From the NCBI GenBank assembly GCA_052388455.1, contig JBQTIA010000027.1:1-22115 (forward strand): a stretch of DNA of 22,115 bases. Reading direction: 5' to 3'. This stretch comes from CAZSNH01 sp052388455 (GTDB lineage Bacteria > Pseudomonadota > Alphaproteobacteria > Rhizobiales > Hyphomicrobiaceae). A program made the position numbers and the translations under genes. The notes below the pieces were generated by a model. The model was not told the DNA's origin, did no database searches, and was given only the letters and a program-made list of their open reading frames with translations. Below are positions 14,782 to 22,115 of the stretch, piece by piece; the stretch's first letter is position 1; each line of letters begins with the position of its first letter.

Positions 14782-14932
14782 TTTTCGTTTGCGCCGAGCC
14801 GCCACGCCAACCCTCGGCGCGATGGTTCCGGTTCGAGGAAAGTCCACGAACCTGCACCATCTCCTCCCTCGCCGCTTCGAAATCCTGAGTACAGGTATGG
14901 CCTGCCGGCATGGGCCGGACGATCCCGCTGCC

Positions 14933-16246
14933 TCACGACTCGCGCATCGACTTCTTGAAGAGATCGGTCAGCGGACCGGTCAGATACTGGAACATCGTGC
15001 GGCCGCCGGTTGCGATCAGCACGTCGGCGGGCATCCCGGGCACCAGACGCTGCGATAGACCCTCCGGCAATGTCGCCGGATCGACCACCACGCGCGCGGG
15101 GTAGTACGTCTCGCGCGTGGCCTCGTCGGTCATGGCGTCGGCGCCGAGACGCTCGACCGTGCCGAGGATGATCGGCAGCTGGCGAGCCGAGAAGGCCGGG
15201 AAGCGCACCTCGGCAGTCTGGCCGGGCATCACCGAGTCCATGTCGAGCGGAGATACGCGGGCGGCGATGACGAGTTTTTCGCCGGTCGGAACCAACTCGG
15301 CAATGGTCTCGCCGGGTCGGACGACGGCGCCGGGACCCCGCACCTTGATTCCCTGAACGATGCCGTCCTGCGGCGCGCGGATTTCGACGCGGGACATCAC
15401 GTCCGCGGCGACGGTCAGGCGCTCGTTGAGGTCCGAGAGCTTGTTGCGGACATCGGCAAGCTGGCCCGATGCCTGCTCGCGGATGGTCTGCGACACCTGA
15501 CGCATCTGCAATTGCGCCTCGGCGATCACTTCGCGCTTGCGGGCGATGTCGCCCTGGATCCCGGCCAGCTGGCCTTCGAGCCGGCTCTGCTCGCGCTCGA
15601 GCGCCATCAGCTTGTTCTTCGGATAAAAGCCTTTCTTGGCCAGGCCGGAGACGTTCGCGAGTTCCGTCGACAGGCTGCCGATCTGCTCCTTGAGCGACGC
15701 TTCCTGGCGGACGAGCCCCTCGATCTCGCGCACCGACTGATCGGCGCGCGCTTTCAGGATCATCGTCTGGTTCTCGGTCGACTGGCGGCGCTCGGCAAAC
15801 TGCTGTGTCTGGTCGGCGATGGCTGCCGCCGTTTCCGGAACCTCGCGGCGGGCCATGAGCGCCTCGGGGAAAGTCAGCACCGCGAGGCCGTCGCGTTCCG
15901 CGGCGAGACGGGTCTCGAGCGCGAGGGCGGCGTCGATCTGCTTCTTCAAGGCTTCCGAGTTGGCTTCGGCCTGGGTCGGCTGCAAGCGGAACAGCACGTC
16001 GCCGGACTTCACATGCGCGGTCTCCGTGACCAGGATTTCGCGCACGATGCCGCCTTCCAGATGCTGCAACGGTTTGGTGCTGGTCTCGGCGGACACCCGG
16101 CCGCCGGCGATGGCGGCGCTGTCGAGGGGAGCGAAGTAGGAAAAGACTCCGAGGCCGAAGAACACCACGCCGACGGCGGCGTATCCGAGGCGCGAATAGC
16201 GGCGATGGTCGCTATTCGTCTTGGGGGCTGAAGTTGCGCTTGTCAT
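14933..16246 (-). CDS. Type I secretion periplasmic adaptor (HlyD/PrsE family)
   Basis: A 437-residue membrane fusion protein. A short cytoplasmic N-terminus and one helix (21-39) precede a split lipoyl-like domain (HLEGGIVREI near 62-71 and APQDGIVQGIKV from 291), a long coiled-coil hairpin (about 90-285), and a C-terminal beta-barrel ending near the membrane. It links the inner-membrane ABC exporter to an outer-membrane TolC-type channel, which is not encoded here. The start follows GGGAG. The ABC transporter gene ends 31 bases upstream on the same strand, so they form a two-gene operon. The divergent RTX protease is the evident substrate. The gene ends 151 bases after tRNA-Phe; that gap shows nothing recognisable. 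Confidence 0.94.
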   Translation of the reverse strand: MTSATSAPKTNSDHRRYSRLGYAAVGVVFFGLGVFSYFAPLDSAAIAGGRVSAETSTKPLQHLEGGIVREILVTETAHVKSGDVLFRLQPTQAEANSEALKKQIDAALALETRLAAERDGLAVLTFPEALMARREVPETAAAIADQTQQFAERRQSTENQTMILKARADQSVREIEGLVRQEASLKEQIGSLSTELANVSGLAKKGFYPKNKLMALEREQSRLEGQLAGIQGDIARKREVIAEAQLQMRQVSQTIREQASGQLADVRNKLSDLNERLTVAADVMSRVEIRAPQDGIVQGIKVRGPGAVVRPGETIAELVPTGEKLVIAARVSPLDMDSVMPGQTAEVRFPAFSARQLPIILGTVERLGADAMTDEATRETYYPARVVVDPATLPEGLSQRLVPGMPADVLIATGGRTMFQYLTGPLTDLFKKSMRES

Positions 16247-16277
16247 TGGAGGTCTCCCGGCCGGTTCATGGACAGTA

Positions 16278-18059
16278 TCAGAGGACCTGGGCTGCCGCAG
16301 CAGCTCCGGCCATTTGCGGCGCCGGGGCCTGCGCTTCGGCGCGCGTTTGCGCGGACTGGGCAGCGGGGCGGCGCAGGCTGGCCACCTTCGGCCCGCTGAT
16401 CTTGCTCATCACCTCGTCACGATCTCCGAACAGCTTGATGGTGCCCTCGGCCATCACCAGCACCTTGTCAGCATGGCGGAGGAGCTGCGGCTTGTGAGTG
16501 ACGACCACGATGGTACAGCCGGCGGCCTTCAAGGTGGCGAGCGCCTGATCGAGAGCCGCCTCGCCTTCGGTGTCGAGGTTGGAGTTCGGCTCGTCGAGGA
16601 CGATGAGGCGGGGGTTGCCGTAGAGAGCGCGGGCGAGGGCGAGGCGCTGGCGCTGGCCGCCGGAGAGGACGACGCCGCCCTCGCCGATGGGTGTGTCGTA
16701 GCCCTTCGGCATCTTGAGGATCGTCTGGTGGACGCCAGCCGCCTGAGCGGCGGCGACGACCGCCGCATCATCGACCTCGCCGAGGCGGGCGATATTTTCG
16801 GCGACGGTGCCGGGCATGAACTCGATTTCCTGCGGCAGGTAGCCGAGATGGGCGCCGAGATCGTCGGCATTCCATTGCGTCAGGGCCGCTCCGTCGAGGC
16901 GCACGGCGCCCTTGGCCGGTTGCCAGACGCCGACCAGGGCGCGCGCCAGCGAGGACTTGCCGCCGCCCGATGCGCCGACCACGGCGAGCATGGTTCCCGC
17001 ATCGATGCCAAAGGAGATACCCTTGACGATGGCCGGTCCGCCGCGCGGCGGAACCAGTGTCAGCTCTTCCACCGAGAGGTCGCCCTTCGGCGCCGGCAGG
17101 GCCGTGGTTTCGGCCGCTTCGGGATTGCCGTCGAAGACCACGGCGAGGCGCTTGTGCGCGGCGCGGGCGGCCGAGAGCTTCTTCCAGTTGGCGACCGCGT
17201 GCTCGACCGGCTGGAGCGCACGGCCCATGATGATCATCGCCGCCATCATGATGCCGGGCGAGATGGCGCCGTCGACGGCAAGCCAGGCGCCGGTGCCGAG
17301 CAGGGCCATCTGCACGCCCATGCGGACGAATTTCGAGAGGGCCACGAGACCGCCGCCGCGCTCGCTGGATGTTGCCTGCGAGGCGATCATCGCCTCGCGG
17401 TGGCCGGTCCAGTGCTGCCGCACATGGCCGCCCATGCCGAGCCCGCGGATGGTCTCGGCGTTGCGCAGGGCTGCGAGCTGGTAGCGGCCGGCTTCCGCCG
17501 AGTGCTGGCCGGCGGCGGCGAGGCCCTTGCGGGTGGTCAGCTCGGTCACCAGCGCGCAGGCGAAGATCGCGAGGGCGGCGACGGTGGCGACCAGGCCGAG
17601 GGCCGGGTGCATGACGAAGCAGAGCGCCACGAAGATCGGCGCCCAGGGGATGTCGAAGAGGGTGGAGACGGTTCCGCCCGCGATGCCTTCGCGCAGCGTG
17701 TCGGCGTCCTTCAAGAGTTCGCGCGCCGTCTGCTCGCGTCCCTGCCGGCTGGCAGCCATCGCCATGTCGAACACCGGCTTCGACATCTGCTCGTCGAAGC
17801 GCACTCCGGCCCGGACCAGAACGCCCGAGCGGGCATATTCCAGAAATCCGTAGAGGGCGATGAAAAGTCCCACGATCAGAGTGAGCATCAGCAGCGTGCC
17901 GAGGTTCCGGCTGGTCAGCACCCGGTCGTAGACCTGCAGTGAATAGAGCGGGGAAGCGAACAGCGTCAGGTTGACGAAGATGCTGAGAATGAACGTGGCG
18001 CCGAGCGCCGGGTAGCAAGCCCTGATGGCCCTGGTCAAAGGGGTGCTGCGCCGTTCCAT
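16278..18059 (-). CDS. Type I secretion ABC transporter (permease/ATPase, PrtD/PrsD family)
   Basis: A 593-residue fused exporter. The N-terminal membrane domain (about 1-310) starts with the PrtD-type helix pair containing FVNLTLFASPLYSLQVYDRV. The ATPase domain has Walker A GASGGGKSS (K368), signature LSGGQ (465-469), Walker B LIVLDEP (D489, E490) and the H-loop VVVTHKPQ. There is no C39 peptidase or CLD domain, so substrates should be unprocessed proteins with a C-terminal signal, as in serralysin export. The last 30 residues are an Ala/Gln-rich tail. The ATG at 18059 follows a strong GGAGGAG; the frame runs upstream to 18299 without homology. It is divergent from the RTX protease gene. 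Confidence 0.95.
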   Translation of the reverse strand: MERRSTPLTRAIRACYPALGATFILSIFVNLTLFASPLYSLQVYDRVLTSRNLGTLLMLTLIVGLFIALYGFLEYARSGVLVRAGVRFDEQMSKPVFDMAMAASRQGREQTARELLKDADTLREGIAGGTVSTLFDIPWAPIFVALCFVMHPALGLVATVAALAIFACALVTELTTRKGLAAAGQHSAEAGRYQLAALRNAETIRGLGMGGHVRQHWTGHREAMIASQATSSERGGGLVALSKFVRMGVQMALLGTGAWLAVDGAISPGIMMAAMIIMGRALQPVEHAVANWKKLSAARAAHKRLAVVFDGNPEAAETTALPAPKGDLSVEELTLVPPRGGPAIVKGISFGIDAGTMLAVVGASGGGKSSLARALVGVWQPAKGAVRLDGAALTQWNADDLGAHLGYLPQEIEFMPGTVAENIARLGEVDDAAVVAAAQAAGVHQTILKMPKGYDTPIGEGGVVLSGGQRQRLALARALYGNPRLIVLDEPNSNLDTEGEAALDQALATLKAAGCTIVVVTHKPQLLRHADKVLVMAEGTIKLFGDRDEVMSKISGPKVASLRRPAAQSAQTRAEAQAPAPQMAGAAAAAQVL

Positions 18060-18391
18060 GACTATCTCCTCCACGACCCGCCGGGGTCTGCCCGCCGCGC
18101 CTGCCCAAATCCGCGAAATGCGATGCTGAGACCTTAGCCGCCGTTTCCGTCCCCGATCTGTTCCGCGCGAGACAGTCCGGGCTCGAAAATCGGGCTGCCG
18201 GCGGGTGCTTGGCACCGGTGAGCCGGCGCTCGTCCGTGCAGCGGCTGCGGTTCCACGAGTAGCGGACGGCATCAGTACCTGATGTGGGAAATCCCACATC
18301 GCTTGCGGTCGTCACGCAGCATCCTCCCGCCATCAGCAACACCCACTCCGGCCAGCGCGCCGCTTGTGAGCTCACATTTTGGGAGGCTTAA
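18060..18391. promoter_or_regulatory. Divergent intergenic control region of the RTX/T1SS locus
   Basis: This 332-base gap separates the leftward ABC transporter and the rightward RTX gene. It holds two palindromes listed separately (18281-18300, 18365-18376) and an overlapping shorter one, atcag/ctgat (18271-18283). I could not assign convincing -35/-10 boxes on either strand, so promoters may use an activator or an alternative sigma factor. Confidence 0.6.
18281..18300. promoter_or_regulatory. Perfect 20-bp palindrome, candidate operator
   Basis: The arms gatgtggga (18281-18289) and tcccacatc (18292-18300) are exact inverted repeats around an AA centre. It lies 91 bases before the RTX start codon and 221 bases before the ABC transporter start. 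Size and symmetry fit a dimeric regulator; it matches no operator that I can name. Confidence 0.6.
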
Positions 18392-21300
18392 ATGCCACTG
18401 AACACCAGCAATCCGTTTGTCAACGCGCTCGGCGGCAATGCGTGGGGTGTGCGCACCTTCGACGTCTTTTTCGACAACGGCGGCTCAGCCGGTGTCTGGA
18501 CCCAAGGTGAGATCGACGATTTCACCCAGGCCCTGCGCACGTGGATGGCCGTTGCCAACGTCGAGTTCAGGATCGCGACCAGCGCCAACGGTGCCGAGTT
18601 CATTGAACGCAAGGAGTTCGCCAGTACATGGGATGATCCGGTTACTCCCGACAACGAGGGCCTGGGTGTCAACGGCGATCACTTTGGTCCGACCGCCGGG
18701 ATGAGGACAGGCAGCCTGACCGGCCGCTACAACGTCAACATCGACTGGCTCGACAATCTCAACTCCCTGAACCAGGGCGGCAAGAAGTTCGGCACGTTCG
18801 TGCACGAACTCGGGCACGCGCTCGGCCTGGAGCACCCCCACACGACGGAAGGCGGCACGGGCGTCTTCCCCGCTCCGCCGGCCGGCGTGACCAGCCTCGA
18901 CCAGCGCATCTACTCGATCATGTCCTACAACGGCCGCGCCGCAACTGTCGACTTCGGTCAGGCCGCGACGCCGATGGCGTTCGACATCGCGGCCATACAG
19001 GAGATGTACGGCGCGGCCAACTTCAACGACGGTGACAGCACCTACTTTCTCCCGAGCAGCAACTCGGGCGGCAACTTCTATCACTGCCTCTGGGATACGA
19101 GCGGCAACGATACGATCCGCTACGACGGCAACGGCAACTGCACCATCGACCTGAGGCCCGCGACGCTTCAGAACGAGATCGGCGGCGGCGGCTTCCTGAG
19201 CCGGGTCGACGGTATCGAGGGTGGCATCACGATCGCGGCCGACTTCACCGACCACATCGTCGACGTGAGCGGTGTCACAGGCGTCATCATCGAGAACGCC
19301 AGCGGTGGCTCGGGTCGAGATACCATCGAAGGCAACGATGCCGGAAACAGCCTCAAGGGCAATGGGGGCGAGGACAGTATCTACGGGAACGGCGGTATCG
19401 ACGTCCTCGAGGGCGGCGATCAGAACGACACGCTCTACGGGGGTGCCCAGGACGACGAGCTGCACGGCGGGCGCCACGACGACTACCTCGTCGGGGGCAC
19501 GGGCAGCGACACCCTCTTCGGCGGCGCGGGCAACGACACGCTGGACGGCGGCACCTACGGCGTCTCTGACAACGCCCTCGACTATATGTACGGCGGCACG
19601 GGCAACGACGCCTATTATGTCACCGACAGGCGCGACAGGGTCATCGAGTCGGGCGGTGTCGGCGACACGGCCGACAAAGTCTATACGAACCTCTCCAGCT
19701 ACATCCTGACCGAGAACGACTTACTCAAAGGTCTCGTCGAGAACCTGGAGTATTTCGGCAGCCGTAGCTTCACCGGCGACGGAAACGAGGTCGCGAACAT
19801 CATCGTTGGCGCCGGCGGCGGTGACACGCTGCGCGGCCACGGCGGCGATGATCAGCTCTATGGCAATGCGGGCCACGATACGCTCGAGGGCGGCGCCGGC
19901 AACGATTTCCTGAGGGGCGGCAATCACAACGACGCTCTCGACGGCAGCACCGGCGACGACTCCCTGCTCGGTGACGCGGGCGACGACACGCTCTCCGGCG
20001 GGGCCGGCAACGATCAGCTCTCGGGCGGCCGCGATAACGACACGCTCAATGGCGGCACGGGCAACGATACACTCCTCGGAGAGCACGGAGCCGATACACT
20101 CGTCGGCGAGAACGGCAACGACGTGCTCGATGGCGGCGCCGGCGACGACACCATGCGCGGCGGCAACGGTAACGACACCTATATTGTCAACAGCCTCGGC
20201 GACGTGGTGCAGGAGCACCGGAACAATCTGGCGGCGGACGGCCGTCCGATGCCCGGCTCGGGCGGCAGCGACACCATCGTGACGACACTCTCCTACTACG
20301 CGCTCGCCTCCACCAGCCTCGCCACCGGCTTCGTCGAGAACCTGACCTTCCTGGACGACGGACAGCACACCGGCGTCGGCAACAGCCTGGCCAACGGCCT
20401 CAATGGCGGCGACGGGACCGACGAACTCCTGGGCAACGACGGTAACGACATGATTTTCGGCGGCGGCGGCAACGACGCGCTCATCGGCGGCAACCACAAC
20501 GACACGCTCTCTGGTGGGGACGGAAACGACGCCCTCAACGGCGGCAATCACGACGACACTCTCTACGGCGGCGGAGACAACGATTCGCTCGAGGGCGGCG
20601 CCGGCAACGACACGCTCGTCGGCGGGGGCGGTAGCGACACCTTCCGCTACCGCGGTCAAGTTGCGCTCTTCGGCGTCGATACGATCACGGGCGGCGACGG
20701 CACCGGCGATACGGCGGCGGATACGCTCGACTTCACGGGGATTGCCGGGAGCGTGCTGGTGAACCTGTCGGCCGGCTACTTCCAGGCGACGGACTCGGCC
20801 AATATCCGTGAGCTTGGCTCCGTGAACGTCCGCTCGGGCGCCATAACGGGCATCGAGATCGTACGCGGCTCGGGGAACGCCGATTCGCTGACCGGCAGCG
20901 CCGGCTCGAACGCTCTCTACGGCGGACTTGGGAACGATACTCTGGACGGCCGCGGCGGCAACGACAGACTCTATGGCGGCGATGGTAACGACACCATCCT
21001 GACCGAAGGGCTCGACTACGTGATCGACGGCGGCCAGGGCCACGATCGCATCGTCGCCGACAACACGACCATCGCGAGCGGCTTGCGCTTCTCTCTCGGC
21101 GGCGTCGTCAGCAGCATCGAGGAGGTGCTCGGAAATGCCGGCAACGACATCATCGATGCCGGCGCGCTCGACGTGGGCATCGCGATCCTCGGCCGCGGCG
21201 GCGATGACACGCTCGCCGGCGGCAGCGGCAATGACGTGCTGGAAGGAGGGGAAGGCCGCAACTTTCTCTACGGCAATGGCGGCGACGACAGGCTGGTCGG

Positions 21301-21997
21301 CGGCTCGGTCTACGACCACATGGAGGGCGGCGCTGGCAATGACACCATCGTCGGCACCGGCGGCCAAACCGCAATGTTTGGCGGTGATGGCGACGACGTG
21401 ATGACGGGCAGCCTCGAGAACACCAACTATTTCGTTGGCGGACTCGGAAACGACGTCATGACCGGCGGCAATACTGCCGACAACATGTATGATCTAGACG
21501 GCGGCGACGACGTCATGCGAGGTGGTGCCGGGGGCGACTCCCTACTCGATCATCAGGGCGTAAACCAGCTGTTCGGCGAAGGCGGCGACGACTTCATCGC
21601 CTGCGTCGGCTCGGGAAGCACGCTCGATGGCGGTGCCGGCAACGACACGCTTTATGCGGCCGGCGGGAGCTTCACGGTGATGGGAGGAACCGGCAACGAC
21701 ACGCTCGAAGCGGCCGGCTTCGGTCATGTCCTTTTCAGCGGCGGTGCCGACGCCGACGTGTTCGTCTACCGCGTCGGAAATGCCGGCGATCTGAGTTACA
21801 CCGTCAGCGACTTCGAGGACGGCGTCGATCGCATCCTGCTGTGGGACTATAAGCACTTCGGCACGGTGGCGCTCGACAGTCTAACCATCGCCGACGGTGC
21901 CGAGGGGGCGGTGATCTCCTGGAACGGCAGCCACGAGATGACACTGACGGGCGTCTCGGCCAGCCAGATCACGGCCGAGGACTTCCTGCTCGTCTGA
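18392..21997 (+). CDS. Secreted RTX metalloprotease, serralysin-like (peptidase M10 family)
   Basis: A 1201-residue exoprotein with no N-terminal signal peptide. The catalytic domain carries the zinc motif HELGHALGLEH (H138, E139, H142, H148) and Met-turn SIMSY (M177, Y179). A peptidase M10 C-terminal-type region follows (about 190-300), then calcium-binding RTX repeats from residue 304 to about 1125, interrupted by spacer modules of which two share VENL and GNxxAN motifs. The C-terminus, ending TAEDFLLV, fits an uncleaved type I secretion signal. The start follows GGGAGG (18381-18386) at 5 bases. The divergent ABC and HlyD genes probably export it. Oddities are three cysteines (C232, C250, C1071) and the absence of an obvious propeptide. 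Its substrate is unknown. Confidence 0.92.
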   Translation: MPLNTSNPFVNALGGNAWGVRTFDVFFDNGGSAGVWTQGEIDDFTQALRTWMAVANVEFRIATSANGAEFIERKEFASTWDDPVTPDNEGLGVNGDHFGPTAGMRTGSLTGRYNVNIDWLDNLNSLNQGGKKFGTFVHELGHALGLEHPHTTEGGTGVFPAPPAGVTSLDQRIYSIMSYNGRAATVDFGQAATPMAFDIAAIQEMYGAANFNDGDSTYFLPSSNSGGNFYHCLWDTSGNDTIRYDGNGNCTIDLRPATLQNEIGGGGFLSRVDGIEGGITIAADFTDHIVDVSGVTGVIIENASGGSGRDTIEGNDAGNSLKGNGGEDSIYGNGGIDVLEGGDQNDTLYGGAQDDELHGGRHDDYLVGGTGSDTLFGGAGNDTLDGGTYGVSDNALDYMYGGTGNDAYYVTDRRDRVIESGGVGDTADKVYTNLSSYILTENDLLKGLVENLEYFGSRSFTGDGNEVANIIVGAGGGDTLRGHGGDDQLYGNAGHDTLEGGAGNDFLRGGNHNDALDGSTGDDSLLGDAGDDTLSGGAGNDQLSGGRDNDTLNGGTGNDTLLGEHGADTLVGENGNDVLDGGAGDDTMRGGNGNDTYIVNSLGDVVQEHRNNLAADGRPMPGSGGSDTIVTTLSYYALASTSLATGFVENLTFLDDGQHTGVGNSLANGLNGGDGTDELLGNDGNDMIFGGGGNDALIGGNHNDTLSGGDGNDALNGGNHDDTLYGGGDNDSLEGGAGNDTLVGGGGSDTFRYRGQVALFGVDTITGGDGTGDTAADTLDFTGIAGSVLVNLSAGYFQATDSANIRELGSVNVRSGAITGIEIVRGSGNADSLTGSAGSNALYGGLGNDTLDGRGGNDRLYGGDGNDTILTEGLDYVIDGGQGHDRIVADNTTIASGLRFSLGGVVSSIEEVLGNAGNDIIDAGALDVGIAILGRGGDDTLAGGSGNDVLEGGEGRNFLYGNGGDDRLVGGSVYDHMEGGAGNDTIVGTGGQTAMFGGDGDDVMTGSLENTNYFVGGLGNDVMTGGNTADNMYDLDGGDDVMRGGAGGDSLLDHQGVNQLFGEGGDDFIACVGSGSTLDGGAGNDTLYAAGGSFTVMGGTGNDTLEAAGFGHVLFSGGADADVFVYRVGNAGDLSYTVSDFEDGVDRILLWDYKHFGTVALDSLTIADGAEGAVISWNGSHEMTLTGVSASQITAEDFLLV
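19301..21773 (+). repeat. RTX nonapeptide repeat region (coding)
   Basis: Over fifty copies of GGxGxDxxx-type repeats are encoded in tandem blocks, with spacers at about 19607-19800, 20173-20410 and 20645-20880. Each repeat should bind calcium in a beta-roll outside the cell. At DNA level the blocks share ggcggcgccggcaacgaca-like units, which invites recombination and assembly errors. Confidence 0.9.
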
Positions 21998-22020
21998 ACG
22001 GTGCAGATCGGACAACGACG

Positions 22021-22051
22021 AGCGAGGCCGCCGGGCTCCGGCGGCCTCGCT
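22021..22051 (+). terminator. Intrinsic terminator after the RTX gene
   Basis: A perfect 14-bp stem (22021-22034 with 22038-22051) with a GCT loop lies 23 bases after the RTX stop and is followed by TAATTTG. The stem is very GC-rich and the T-tract is short, but the placement is right. Confidence 0.8.
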
Positions 22052-22115
22052 AATTTGACTGGTAGGACGGACTTCGCACGGCTCGCGTCATCGCGGAGCG
22101 ATGCTCCGCATCGAC

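Noticed and set aside
16221..17942. 573-codon plus-strand frame opposite the ABC transporter and adaptor start
   Set aside because: Composition is typical of an antisense shadow and the opposite strand carries Walker A, signature and Walker B motifs.
18365..18376. CRP/cAMP binding site at the RTX start
   Set aside because: Half-sites TGTGA and TCACA are present but with a 2-base spacer instead of 6, which does not fit CRP geometry.
19721..21367. 548-codon minus-strand frame opposite the RTX repeats
   Set aside because: Its Val/Ala/Glu periodicity mirrors the RTX repeat DNA; the plus strand has the real repeats.
19301..21773. Possible CRISPR array or noncoding tandem repeat
   Set aside because: The repetition follows the 9-codon RTX protein period in one open frame and lacks constant repeats with unique spacers.
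22093..22109. Short hairpin gcggagc/gctccgc near the window end
   Set aside because: No gene context is visible and the stem is only 7 bp; it could be the edge of a repeat but cannot be supported.

Overview
The window is GC-rich, densely coded DNA from an alphaproteobacterium, most likely of the order Hyphomicrobiales (Rhizobiales). I judge this from gene order and protein style: a cytochrome oxidase assembly tail (coxC end, DUF983, SURF1) running into thrC and an M16 processing-peptidase gene, and a maf-yacG-tRNA-Phe cluster. No genus can be fixed from the sequence alone.

Layout. Positions 1-84 hold what looks like the last codons of coxC, followed by a compact palindromic element (126-178). 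A rightward run of closely packed or overlapping genes follows: DUF983 zinc-ribbon membrane protein, SURF1, threonine synthase, M16 peptidase, a RimJ/RimL-type GNAT, and a 1352-residue membrane c-di-GMP protein (periplasmic sensor, about 7 TM, PAS, degenerate GGDEF, intact EAL) with an unusual proline-rich tail of nearly 380 residues. It converges on leftward yqgE across a long hairpin. Next come a rightward stand-alone DsbD-type periplasmic domain and a peroxiredoxin, both thiol-redox proteins. These converge on a leftward cAMP pair: a CRP-family regulator and, downstream of it, a membrane class III adenylate cyclase. Rightward maf, yacG and tRNA-Phe follow.

The right third (14933-22051) is a type I secretion locus. 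A leftward two-gene unit encodes the ABC transporter and the HlyD-type adaptor. Divergent from it is a 1201-residue RTX metalloprotease with an intact M10/serralysin zinc site, over fifty glycine-aspartate repeats and a C-terminal secretion signal. The 332-bp gap between the two units holds a perfect 20-bp palindrome at 18281-18300 and a 12-bp palindrome beside the RTX ribosome binding site. The layout suggests one co-regulated export system. No outer-membrane TolC partner or protease inhibitor gene is present here.

The most interesting points are the divergent RTX protease/T1SS locus with its operator-like palindrome, cysteines and unusual repeats inside the RTX protein, the proline-rich tail of the EAL protein, the cyclase-CRP pair, and the repeat element and apparent base errors at the left edge. 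I see no CRISPR array, insertion sequence or prophage.
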